Below, one piece after another: positions 1 through 10,800 of a DNA stretch of 64,000 nt. Each line of letters begins with the position of its first letter. Position 1 is the first letter of the stretch. The stretch is from Numida meleagris (taxonomy: Eukaryota > Chordata > Aves > Galliformes > Numididae), in NCBI RefSeq assembly GCF_002078875.1, contig NC_034409.1, positions 106,688,935-106,752,934 of the forward strand. Reading direction: 5' to 3'. Under the pieces are notes generated by a model, which was given only the letters and a program-made list of their open reading frames with translations, ran no database searches and was not told the DNA's origin. A program made the position numbers and the translations under genes.

Positions 1-177
1 GATCTGCAAGTTTTTATACTGCGAGCTTCTATCTTTTCCCTCCGGCTGGAAAATGGTAACAAAGGAGCAAAGTGCCGTGGGGACTGTAGTAGTCCTTCTC
101 TTCTGAGAACTAGGTATGTCCACTACATGATGTTATGATGTGGAATACCAATAACCGAAAATCACAAAACCATGACA
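1..177 (-). mobile_element. LTR fragment, 5' part of an ERV LTR (same family as 13375-13888 and 48128-48674)
   Basis: Read on the minus strand the element starts TGTCATGG at 177 and runs off the window at base 1. It matches the start of the two full copies at 13375-13888 and 48128-48674, including the shared stretch around 121-160 (tggaataccaataacc). The flanking bases 178-182 (caagc) would be the expected 5-bp target duplication, but the other side is outside the window. It lies downstream of the provirus remnant at 178-2651 and seems to be inserted into it, rather than being its own 3' LTR, because its sequence does not match the provirus LTR end near 2652. Confidence 0.8.
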
Positions 178-382
178 CAAGCATATAAGGCTACAAGTTG
201 TCCAGTTTGTGAATAAACGATACGTGTTGAACTGTAACATTCCCAGCCATGGCAGATGCAGATGCCTGACACAGCGTAACTTCTCCTGGCCTCCAGAAAG
301 GCTCATGTGCAGAACAAAGAAATCACTGAGTATAATAGGCCACAATACCAACAGCGCCTTTTCAACTAGGTCTCCGGGAGCA
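178..382 (-). mobile_element. Possible 3' LTR U3 remnant of the provirus
   Basis: On the minus strand this stretch follows directly after a polypurine tract and begins with TG (382-381), as an LTR U3 would. It is cut off by the unrelated LTR at 1-177. It shows no coding signal. The partial LTR at the other end (2652-2835) would represent the later part of the same LTR, so the two fragments may hardly overlap and cannot be aligned to prove the assignment. Inference only. Confidence 0.4.
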
Positions 383-403
383 CCCCGCTCTCCCCTCTCC
401 CTT
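383..403 (-). other. Polypurine tract (plus-strand primer site) of the provirus
   Basis: The minus strand reads a 21-base run that is purine except for one C, directly before TG. Retroviruses place their polypurine tract immediately upstream of the 3' LTR, which is where this lies relative to the integrase remnant. Confidence 0.5.
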
Positions 404-680
404 AGCTGAAAGCCAGTGGCGTTGGCAATGTCTGCTGTGACTTAAGTCGACCAAAATCAGGTACTTCTGTTACGTCCGTTTGCCATAAAGCACCAGGGGA
501 TAGCCCTCTGGGATTAACATCAGAAGCCCGTAAGGAAGGAAAATTAGTCAGCATTCTGATGATAAACGAGCTTGCTGGCAAACGTTGGGAAGAACAGCAG
601 TAGCAAAAGAGACTAGTTGATATGTGTAAACGAGCATCTAATAGGTGCCATAACGAAACTAACAACTTAAACAAATCCAT
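402..680 (-). pseudogene. Endogenous retrovirus pol: integrase stub
   Basis: The 92-residue open frame holds the link between the zinc-binding N-terminal domain and the catalytic core of a retroviral integrase. Residues near position 58-80 carry the NPRGL motif and the WQTDVT motif, the latter containing the first aspartate of the DDE triad. The second aspartate and the glutamate are absent: the frame leaves integrase homology shortly after this point and ends just before the polypurine tract. There is no recognisable env between integrase and the tract. Integrase joins viral DNA to host DNA; this copy cannot be functional. It lies downstream (minus strand) of the RT/RNase H remnant, in normal pol order. 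Confidence 0.85.
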
Positions 681-738
681 TTGAATAGTTTCACGAAGAA
701 CGCTACCTTCTAAAACAGTTATTAACCCTCCAATGTAT

Positions 739-1019
739 TTAGAATTTCACAGCTAAAAGTTCCAACAATTGAACTGAGAGTTGTCGTTGAACTGTTACAA
801 AACGCCAAGTTTTATTTTCATCTAGCCAAACGTAACCTGCCTTAGAGTTGCGACCCGAAGCACCCGTAGAGTTTTTCATTCCCTGTGGTAAAACTACCCA
901 GTGATAACGTTTCATGGGACTTGCCCGACTGACAGAGGGAACAGAGAAGCGAATTTTATCTTTGAGGTCAACAACACTAAGTTCCATAACGTCGAGGAAT
1001 CTTAACAGGGGTAGGTAAT
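739..1019 (-). pseudogene. Endogenous retrovirus pol: fused RT and RNase H remnants
   Basis: This is the C-terminal third of a 248-codon minus-strand open frame (739-1485). It starts with an RT palm segment containing VDLKD (first catalytic aspartate region), then RFSVPSV and the YHW-VLPQGMKNS block. It passes without a break into RNase H sequence (GASGRNSKAGYVW, then the QLLELLAV helix). The rest of RT, including the YxDD catalytic box, is missing at this junction, and about a dozen residues are missing after DLKD. In the RNase H start the usual TDAS aspartate is glycine. The frame stays open across the deletions, but the product could not polymerise DNA. Confidence 0.85.
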
Positions 1020-1380
1020 CCTGACTGCAACACGAGGAGCTGCAGCAGCAACAGCGCGCAAAGCATCCACAGCAACTGCAGCGCCAGCTCGCCGCCCGCC
1101 CACAGGCCCCCGCAGGCCCACACGTCGCGTCCATCCGCGCACGCCTCCCGGTGCGGTGCCTCCCGCCCCGCTGCTCAGGCGGCAGCAGGAGCAGAGCGGG
1201 GTCAGTGCTGCTTCCAGCAGCGCCTTCAGCCGGGCCCCGCCGCTCCGCTGCACCCGGCCGCCGCCCTCCTCCAGGCCGGGCTGGGTACGCCGGCGGCAGC
1301 TCGCTCCCCCCGGCATCCGCGGGGACCGGGCCCATCGGGGCCGAAGCGCCGTCCCCGTCTCCTTCCTCGGCCTCTAAGGC
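1020..1380 (-). other. GC-rich segment of unknown origin inside the provirus
   Basis: About 360 bases, much richer in G+C and CpG than the gag and pol remnants on either side, and open in several frames on both strands. In the frame shared with gag and pol it codes a low-complexity Pro/Ala/Gly/Arg-rich stretch with an ELPPAYP motif, then a cysteine/serine-rich run from CAG/GCA-like triplets at about 1035-1075. I see no capsid, nucleocapsid or protease motif in it: no CCHC zinc knuckle and no DTG/DSG. It could be a diverged gag tail or captured host CpG-island sequence. Function unknown. Confidence 0.5.
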
Positions 1381-1937
1381 ATGACCCGGCTGGAGCGTGG
1401 CATTATTCATCGCCTCATCCAGCGCACGCTGCTCCCACTTATTCTCAAACAACACCAACCGCTTTCCTGATATTACGCCAATCAAAAGGAGTGTATAGAT
1501 CTGCAGAAAGAACGTCCAGCAAACTAGTGCATGCCGGACTCCCTGGACCCGCGGTTGTTATTGCTTGTCGTACCTCCTTAGTAATTCGCCAATCTACTGG
1601 CTCCCAGCCAGGTCGTCCATGGCGGTCTTGCACAACAGGGAACACGTTCGGACCCCCATGTGCCACCGGCAATAACTGTGCGGTCCCCTTCCAGCGCGCA
1701 GTTCTTAACTTCCAGCTTCCAATGAGAAGCCGGATCACCCCTGCGGGGCCCAGGCGAGCCAGCGCGCTCAGCCACGGCCTTGACAAGCGCCCACGAGCCC
1801 ACGACAAGGCGGAGCAACTCTGTCAACCAACGGTGAACTAAATCCTCCTCACCCTTCCCAGGTGACCGAGGATCATCCTGGAGATCTGACGGTGCTGACG
1901 GTCCACCCCCAACCCCCGGGACGGTCACCGTCGGCAT
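1381..1937 (-). pseudogene. Endogenous retrovirus gag: capsid-like remnant
   Basis: Three overlapping minus-strand frames (1578-1937, 1445-1807 and the start of 739-1485) together keep a capsid N-terminal pattern: an upstream region with VVQDRHGRPGWEPVDW, then a KEVRQAITTAGPGSP-type helix and a TPFDWRN motif, then FENKWEQRA. The pattern of a W after EPV/D, a GP-SP turn and P-DW resembles alpha/betaretroviral capsids. The match moves between frames, so at least two frameshifts have broken it. Capsid would build the core shell; this copy cannot do so as it stands. The assignment is from memory of the family pattern. Confidence 0.7.
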
Positions 1938-2060
1938 ACTAACATCCCCAGGCCAACGCCCAGGGTCTGCTAATGGTTCGTGAACAGACGGAACTAATGG
2001 CCCTTTGTTCGCACCTATGGCGACTCCAGGCGTGAAAGGAGCAGAGTCACCTGCAAAAAA

Positions 2061-2474
2061 CTAATCTGCGGACGGATCCCCTTTTCCAGTCACCAGATAT
2101 GCACACGGTGGCTGCGCCTCACCCGCCACCGCCTCGGCCTCTGATTCTGATGATGAAACGACCGCAGAACCTCCAGGCCCTGAGGGGGGGGACGAGGGCT
2201 CAGAACCAAGCCGAGGATCTGACCCGTGAACCGCGACTGCCGCAGCCTGCCACACGCCCCGAACCTCCCTCATCTTCCCTAGACAACCCTTCAACGCCCC
2301 CCAGTCATAAGTAAGACTCAGGGCTGTCTTCTCACCCGTAGCGGTGGATTCCAGAAGTTCCCTCCCCGCCATCTCTACTAATCCTAAATCCATCACCTCA
2401 GAAGGCTGATGGATAAGACCCCGCCGCATCATCCATGGGATGAGAACCCCCATACTGCTGAAGGAGACCTTCAC
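2061..2474 (-). pseudogene. Endogenous retrovirus gag: matrix-region open frame
   Basis: A 137-codon minus-strand frame begins about 160 bases after the primer-binding site, where gag is expected. Its middle (about residues 45-70) has a helical, matrix-like pattern. It continues into a Pro/Ser/acid-rich linker typical of the region between matrix and capsid, and stops at 2061. Several stop codons separate it from the capsid-like frame below 1937. No late-domain PPPY is seen in this part. The call rests on position and composition more than on motif identity. Confidence 0.55.
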
Positions 2475-2631
2475 GCCCGCCTCCCGAGCACTTTCACCGT
2501 ATCCTTCACGGATGCCGTTGACATGGTGAAGTCTAGATTACCCGAGCCCCGCTCGCACTGGTGCACACCACAATTCCCGTCATATCTCGTCGGCCCCGGA
2601 TCACATCGCAATCACATCAGTATATCACGAT

Positions 2632-2649
2632 ATCACGTCGGGGTCACCA
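2632..2649 (-). other. Retroviral primer-binding site for tRNA-Trp
   Basis: The minus strand reads TGGTGACCCCGACGTGAT, complementary to the 3' end of tRNA-Trp including CCA. This is the primer used by avian alpharetroviruses. It lies 2 bases from the CA end of the LTR (2652), the normal spacing, and fixes the provirus orientation as minus strand. Confidence 0.9.
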
Positions 2650-2651
2650 CT

Positions 2652-2835
2652 TGTCGCGGCGCAACAATTAATAGACCCTAAAGAACCGGGATCCCATCCC
2701 GGGGAGACAAACACAATCACAGATGCTGTGGAACCAACTCTCATTTTCTGGAACTTTCGCGCTGTCGTTTTTAACCGTACAGCCACTGCGCATGCACGAT
2801 CGCACCTGAGTCACACGCTCATGCGCCCACCCCCC
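2652..2835 (-). mobile_element. 5' LTR (partial: end of U3, R, U5) of the provirus
   Basis: Ends in CA on the minus strand at 2652, next to the primer-binding site. Upstream on the minus strand there is a TATA-like TTAAAA (around 2770-2780) behind a CpG-containing GCATGCGCAGT stretch. The far end runs into CR1 sequence at about 2822-2836, so the start of U3 is lost or unrecognisable. It does not match the LTR family at 1-177. Confidence 0.65.
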
Positions 2836-2901
2836 CCCACCAGCTCAGGCTGCCCAGGGCCCCATCCAACCTGGCCTTGAGCGCCTCCGGGGATGGGGCA
2901 T
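2836..2901 (-). mobile_element. CR1 LINE fragment (near 3' end)
   Basis: The plus strand reads the reverse complement of the common CR1 tail segment (ggctgcccagggccccatcc and following). The terminal repeat is missing, so the copy is truncated on both sides. The C-rich run just before it may belong to either element. Confidence 0.85.
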
Positions 2902-4726
2902 ATAATTACTATATGGTGCTCACAACATTTTTCTGAGATTTCTGATGATCTGACTCCTACTTGTTTCACATAATTTCCTAGTCTATTTTTCTGTTTGTTT
3001 GTTATTTTTTTTAATGTCTTCCCATCCATATTACAGTATTTGCATTGCATATGGAAGCTTTCCTTTCTGTAACCCTGGGAACTCTCAAGCTCATTAGCCA
3101 GTCACCCATTTTTGGTATAACGTGCAATTGTTTTCTTTCTTCTAGAAACTCCCTATGCTATGCCAGTACCACCCAAAAAAAATAACAGGAGCTAATGCTG
3201 ATATCCAGCACACCTGAAGTGAGGGGAGATCCACTGAACACACTGAAAGGTCAGATGTTAAGCTGTCAGAATTTACCTACCATTTTGTACATTAGCCCAA
3301 TTTCTCTGGAATTTCAAAGGCATCAGAGATGGGACATGGCAGGATATCAAACTTCTGTGAATACTTACCAGCGGGTTAATGTTTGCCTAAATAAAACATC
3401 TACACTGAACTTAGGCTTGGCATTATTCCAAATGTGTTCTGATAAAATCTGTTTCACCACCACTTTCAGTTGCAGCTGTCCATAGATATAACCATATAAG
3501 TGTTTTGTGTATTCTGTAGTGATCATTCTCAGTGAACAGGGAAATGCATAGCAGAAGCTAAAAAAAAAAAAAAAAATTACAACAAACAAAACAAGCGATG
3601 ATTTACTGAAATGAGAGGCAGTAGTTTGTAGCAATTAGACCATACTTTGTGCCTGAGAAGAGAATCATCCCCAAACAGATACAGACAAACCTGTTTAAAC
3701 TTGAGGAAAATAAACAGTGAAGCATAATGACAAAGATCTATGCAGGAATAAACATAGTCCTATCTGTGGCACCCTTTAAACTATTAAAAGCAAGTCATAA
3801 GAGTAGAGGAGGGAAAAAAAAAATCAGATTCAGGGACACTGGCATCACAAGCACTTTTGTAGTTATATACAACAGACATTTTTCCAGGTATGTTTATTAA
3901 GAGTGGTATGCAAGCCAGTGTCACTGAGGATAGGGGACATGAGCCCAATGGATCGAGTCTCTCACTCTTAATCTGCTGGTTCCCTCTGTATTCATCATGA
4001 CCGTATCCAACATAAATGCTTGCACAAGGTTGAAAATGAATGGGAAAAAAACTCATTGGTAATACCAAGGAGCCAGTCAGGACCAGAGCAGAGGAATGAA
4101 TCATCTTTTGTTACTCTTGAGGAAATGGGATATTATAATTAATGGTAAAAACGGCATCTATTTCATGCATATAACATGAATGCTAAGGGAACCAAGACGT
4201 TTTTGACAAATTGGACATCGCACATAACATGCTTATTAATTCATACATTAAAAATACATTCTGTTACACCATCAAAGGAAACTTTGCTTGTTTTTATCTC
4301 TCTCAGCAATCTTTTTTTTTTTTTTTAATCACCCTAGGTGTTAAAAAAGCTCACATTTTGGAGGAAAATCATGAAGGACTTCATATCCATCTTGAACCAT
4401 CATGCCTCTCTGCATGTCAGATGGAGTTGAAATTTTTAATTGGAATGATTTTTCATGAGTTAAACTATACAGGAGAAATAAATGGTACAATTAAATTATT
4501 TATTCATCTTATTTATAATTAATTAGGTTTTTCTCTGTGCACAGTCAGGCTATACTGGAGTGTTTGATTTTTAAAACCTTCTCTATCATCAGGCAACAAT
4601 GGATGACTGCTTTTCTCATGTCATTCTTGTTTTAGTTTGCTCTAGAGATTCAGACAACTCCCATTCACATCTTGGCTGGTTTTAATGTATTAACCCACTC
4701 AAGGCATAAACAGCAGTTAGAAATGG

Positions 4727-4729
<3 letters not shown>
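2902..4729. other. Non-coding stretch, no gene seen
   Basis: AT-rich sequence with an A-run at about 3560-3577 and a T-run at about 4311-4326. Short frames here show no family motif, no matching splice context and no codon bias. I see no RNA gene. Confidence 0.6.

Positions 4730-4803
<74 letters not shown>
4730..4803. repeat. Compound microsatellite (TG)n(AG)n
   Basis: About 27 TG units pass directly into about 10 AG units. The reverse strand gives a His-Thr frame that is an artefact of the repeat. Confidence 0.99.
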
Positions 4804-7800
4804 AACATCAGGCAGGGCTGTGCACCAGGCTGCATGCTTACAAGCTGATCTAGGTGTAGGGGCGAGGAAGGTGAAGTCATTCTTTCCTCCTCTCTGTTGA
4901 AGGAAGAGTGGTGAAATTTGTGCTCAGTGCACAGTCCCAAGGTCACTTCTGGTGAGCAATTTCTTCACATACAGAGCAAAAATGAAGGAAAGAGGAGGAA
5001 CTGCCTTAGAAAAAGCTTGGGAGGCAGTAACTTTTGAAGAAAAATAGGAAAAAGGACATTTAGGCCATTCGCCTCCCTATGCAGCACCCAGGGGTTGTTC
5101 CAGGTGCTTACAAGAAATACCAAAACCTCCCCGCATGGTGCAGAGGGGATACAGTCAGGGTGCCCAGACCACACAACACCAACATGCTTCAGCCCTGCCT
5201 GAGCATTGGCCACCACATTTACTGCCCTGGCAAGTTTGTCCAAGCTGTGAGGAAATAAGGAGAAGGGTCTTTTTTTTACATGTGACACTGAGATCATAAG
5301 TAGGGGGAAAAAAAAAATCTTAATTTCAGTAAGGCCATCTTTTTAAAAAAATCAAGAATTTTAAAAGGTTTTCAGCTTTACAGTGTGTCCCAGCTATAAG
5401 GATTAGCCTTAAAATCCTAAGTTTAAAAAAAAATAATAACGATTAGTTTTACACTTAAAACCAAGAGATTTAAGCTTTGGTCCCTGGCCTCAAGCATCAG
5501 AAACATCCCTCTCTTTTTGAACGAAGACGGACAGGTGTAATCACACTATTCCACGTAAGGGCTCTAAAAAGAAAAGGGAAAAGTATTAAGTGATAAAACC
5601 CACGGCAGGTTAAAAAGTTTTTGTAAGAGACAAATGAAAGGCATTGTACTTACAGAACAAGAGAAGCACTTCAAAAATCAACTCAGGATTGGATGATTTT
5701 CACAAACATATTTTTTGTTAAAAAGTATTTTAAAATGTTTAAATTTGAATTTCTCCCAAGACATCTAGTAACAGTGCAAGGAAGGCTACAGTTCCGTATA
5801 AATGACTAAGCTCAGGATGTGAATTTTCAAGGGCATGGAAAGCACAGAAGAAGCAATGAGATCTCAGCACAAAGCAACACCTTACTTTTCATATAGAAAT
5901 AGTTAAGATCTAACTATCTACTAATAATATTTTTAATACTGTCTGAATTTTGCAATTCCCTTAAAGCCAGTAAGATTTTTATGAGAATTATAATACAAAG
6001 GACTATTAAATTCTGCACCATTGAAATATAATTGAAAAAAATCAGTATTTCGCAATACACTTTTCTGATACTCGTTTGCAGATCTGATCTTTCAGAAGGA
6101 CACAAGTAAATGAAGTTCCCTTCCTAGAGTGTTTGAATGGGGATGGAGTGGGAAGGGGCAGAGAAACCATGCACATCCCAAGGAGCCCACTGAGCTGTCA
6201 TTTCCCTCTTTGCAACAGGAAGTAACCATGCATGCTACTGCTCTGAGAACATAAATCCACCTGTTGTGCAGAACTAATGCAAAGTTAATGCACGAGATGG
6301 AAAGCACAATACCCTCTGCTACAAGCACACAATTGAGTGCTAGGCTGACACATTGACTGTATGGCCTCAGCCAGCAAACATGAATGGTGCACAGCAGAAT
6401 GACTGTGTCATTGCAAGGAAAGAGAGAGAGGGATGGAGCTCCTTAATTCCTGCAAGACTGTAGCTTCCAGAGTTGAGCTAGTAGGGAGCATTTCACAGCA
6501 AAGCCCCTGTAGCTTCTTCTCTAGCTGCCTGCCCTCTCCCCACCACAGCCACAGCTCTTCGGTGTACTGGAGCTCATACAAGTTCCCTCCATGGGGGCTC
6601 ACAATTCTCTAGCACTGGGTGTTACTGAGTGCCCATGACATTTAAAGACTCATCACCCATAAAGGCTCACTGCACCATTATCTTACATGCAGAGAAAACA
6701 CAAACTTCATCCCTCCCCAAAACAATGAAAGAATAGCCACATACCTATCACCACCCAAACACATCCTGTGAGCAGAGTGAATCGCTCAAGTATTGGGATG
6801 CTAAAGGTCCACAGTCAAGCCAAGGACAAAATAAAGGACAATGACAATAGGACACCTCAGATTTGGGGCCCTGCCTTTTCTCTGTAGGGTATGTTCTATT
6901 GTCGGCTAACTCAGAATTCTTGGTAATCAAGAAAACATGAGCTCTCCATGGTACATGAACAAATCTAAACCCAAGATGAATGATATATCACACTGTCACA
7001 CCTGATATGCAAGAACAATTCAATTCTTCACAAAAATAAATATGATTTCCAACCCTTCTATGCAAAGTTGTTCTATTACACTGTTTATTTTCTAACATGA
7101 AAGTTGTATAGAATTACATGCAGCTCTTCCCCTTAGGGGGGCTCTATTTCACCATTTGATGTAATCTTGTTTGATGTTTCCCTCACTGTATTAGAAATGT
7201 TTTCAAAGCAGACAATCTCCTATTGAATCTTCTTCCGAAAATAAAGGCTTATTATGGTTGTTGCTTTATGTAGGTCAAAAATAGTTTTACAGATTCTCAT
7301 GTAAATTAGGCTTGAAGCACACAGCCCATAGGGATTCCCATGCCCTCAGGTACTAAAACGTTTTAATTCGGTTGGTTACACAAACCATACTTTTCCAAAA
7401 ACAATTTTTGTTTTTCTTTGTTAGAAGCACAAACTTCCTTGTTCTATGGCCTAAGGGCTTCTTCTGTTTGTTTGTTTAGTTAAAAAGCTGTGGTTTTGGC
7501 ATTGTGCCTGGCGAGGCTTTACAGGGCTGGAGAGATTTCAAGTGTTCTCCTAACATTTGCAGGTATTGTTACAGATTTAGAGTTTGATTCTGGACCAGCC
7601 TTCTATTAGCAGCTGCAGGGGTTCCCCTGAAACACTAAAAAGCACCACATTCTGGGGGAGGCTTTGGATTTATACCTTCCTCTCTCCGTGACCCCCTGGC
7701 AAGAAGCCCTGTAGAGTAGGTTAAGGTTTTATACTGACTTGCACATGATACTTGTAATCCTGTTGGTTACAGGGGGACATATCAAGGTGATCGGCCTCTC

Positions 7801-10800
7801 ATGGTTGGGCTGCATAAAACAAATTAAAAATGATGGAGGGCAGGATGGAGAGAAATTAAAAAAAAAAATCTTATGATATTGAAACCTAACAAATTTATAC
7901 ATTACACTTCTCTTTTAAAAGATATTTTCAAAAAGAAATAGATGTCATAAATACTTGGACCTTCCAGTGCCCAAATAAATGGAGGCACCTTTGAAACCTA
8001 GGAAACACCTGAGCAAAACATACATTAACATCTGGGTCAAGAAAATGCAATGCCCAAGACTAAAATTAGCCCAGTGGATTGCTGTTGCACTCTTGTTCAA
8101 TGTTATGAGGAATGATGAAACAGATAATAGCAATAATTAATAGAACAGTGTAAATCATACCAGAAATAAAAATTTTAATCATGTATAACAGAGCTAACAA
8201 CTATTTCACTTGGAGAGTTATTTTTTTAAAAAAGACTGGAAGATTACATTCTGCAATTGAGACACTGTCTGAAATACTCTTCAGACTTCTACAGAGACAA
8301 CTCCCACTGAAAAAAAGTTAGACAGATCTTCCCTTTTGTAAGAGGAGTAAAGGCAGAGGTGGAAGTTAATGTCCATTTTGTCATCATCATCATCATCAAC
8401 TTTTCTGCTTACAGAAAGAAATGAAGATGACGTTTTTAATTTTTTTTTTTTAATTAGATCATGCAGTTGACCAGCAGTTCAAATAGAGAGAGATGGGCCC
8501 ATGAGTTAATATGAATCGGTGAAGTTTCCTTTGAAGAGATGATGTATTTGCGTGCACCTATAATGCAGTCATACTGTGATCACTTGGGCTTTCTAAAATG
8601 TTCTGATGTAATTAAAAGTTATTGCTTAGTAAAAAGAGGTGATTTTGCTTTTGTGGTTTTTTTCGTTTGTTTTTAAATAATCATAGGCAACTTCCCATTT
8701 GTTGCACTATTTTGTATGCCCCCACAAAAACACACAACCTACAGGCAGGGTGAAGACCTCATCTGCGGATGCACAGCAGCAAGTTTCCATCATAGAGTAA
8801 TAGCTTCAGTTCACTAGGATCCAGTCTTTGAAAGAAATAACTGCATAGCATATTACAGGCTCCAGAAAAATCTTCCATCTCTCATCCATCCTGTCATTTT
8901 GACACGATACTGCCTTTAAAAATCAAATAGTGTACCTTTAAAATGTTAAACTATTTGGATGTAAAAAAGGAAGGTCTATTCTTTCACTGATAAATACATT
9001 TAGTTCATCAACATTACCAAGAACCCCAGGCAACATAATTATAGAACATATATAATTTGCACTAGCCAGTAAAAGAGCAACTCGTTTTCAAAAGTACAGT
9101 TTTGTTTTCTTCTCCCTCTTCTTTCTGCAGCAAACCACATACAACTTTTTGTCACCTTTTGAGACTGGGAAGATGCAAAGCACTTTTACTGGTAAAAATT
9201 AAAGACTTTTAAAATGCATAGAATTATTCTGATCTACTCATTTTAATCCTGGGCAGATGAAAAACTGTCTTTGGAAGATGCTGCAGTAAGTGACATGGTT
9301 GCCATGTCCTATGTGCAGCCCCATGGCAATTTTCATCTCAGGATGGTAGAGTGGCTGATGCAGCCCATCTCCTCCCTCCCAGCAACACCACCCTGTGTGC
9401 TTGGGCTGGATCATCCCTGTCTAATCTGGCAACCCTGACCAAAGCAGTCAGATCAGCTGCTTGCATGGCTGCACTTTCCAGATTTGGTAAGGCAGACAGT
9501 TCTGCATTTGCTGTTTACATGACAAGTATGTGAGTGCATGTCATATTGTGGTTCTAGGTCAAGACTGATGACACAATCATACAGTTGTAGTTGGAAAGGA
9601 TGAAGTTAAGCACTCCAAGCAATGATGCTCTATGGATCTGTGCTTGTTAAGACTGATGAACTCTCATCTTTCACCCTCTGGAAGCTGAGCAGTACCACAC
9701 GGCTTGAAGACTGCAAGGGAGCCTTTCCAACTCTAAAGATAACTTCTGCCCATTTTTACTGGTTTATAACCATCGTTTTCATCTTGTTTATTTTTAGCTT
9801 ACTTAGCTCTTTTGCCTCCCACTCCCACCTCAGGGAGTTGTGAGGTCAAAAGAAAAAGAATGCAAGGAGGAGGGAGAAGTAGCTCTTTTGATAAAGTATA
9901 AAAGTCATGCGAACAGTATTTTAAAGAATAAAATGCTAGCTCTATTGGAAGTATGTACATACCTGAAACTAAAGCTTTAAATAGTAACTGCAGCTGAAAT
10001 ACAATTACGTTTACAATAGCAGACAAACAAGTAAAACTCATCAGTAATGAATAAAATTGCCCAGCCCTTGCATACAGTGCAGAACACCTCAAGATTTCCA
10101 TGTAAATAAATGAAGATTTGCCTGGTTTTGTGGAGAAAACGTTCCAGCAATAAATAGATTCAGAAATCTCCAAATATAGATTTCTCCTCTACCTTGTCAC
10201 ATTTGTCTGCATAAGCAGTGCATTCAAACATTTTAGACTCTGAAAAGCAGCTTTCTACCCTTTATTTCCTCCTGTTAAAAAATTGCTTAACTTGGCAAAC
10301 TGGACATCATGAAGTATGTTTGGCAAAGTTACTGGTTTTCCATGCCCCAAAATCTTCTGTCTTTTTAATTACATCTTAACATAGCTTCACAGTTCATTCA
10401 TCAGAAGTTACTTCACTCATAAGCATTTGCTACTGGATTAATATTTCCCCTATATACACATTAACTGCATGGGTGATAACTCAGGTAAAGGGGTACATCT
10501 TAATATAAAAAAAAAAAAATGTTTGCAAAGGACAATGTAGCTTCTGTAAAGAGGTTTTAAACCTCAATAAACAGTACTGCCTTCAGACTTGACAGACCAC
10601 CAAGAGCAAGTCAACCATGAATTCTCTCATCGTCAAATTTAATAGAATCTCAGCAATGGAAGAATCATCATTCTGTGCTGCAAACGTCAAAGTCACAGCC
10701 TACCGCTCATTTCTTAATTGTGTAAAAACCTATTTAGTACTTATGTTCAGTACACCATTGTCATCCAACTAAAACTTTTAGGAAATATTCTTAAGATGGA

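Noticed and set aside
4665..4946. 93-codon frame with a His-Thr run
   Set aside because: Direct translation of the TG microsatellite.
9565..9740. Possible CR1 tail (acaatcatacagttgtagttgg and a later tcc-aactct segment)
   Set aside because: Similarity too weak and interrupted to call without an alignment.
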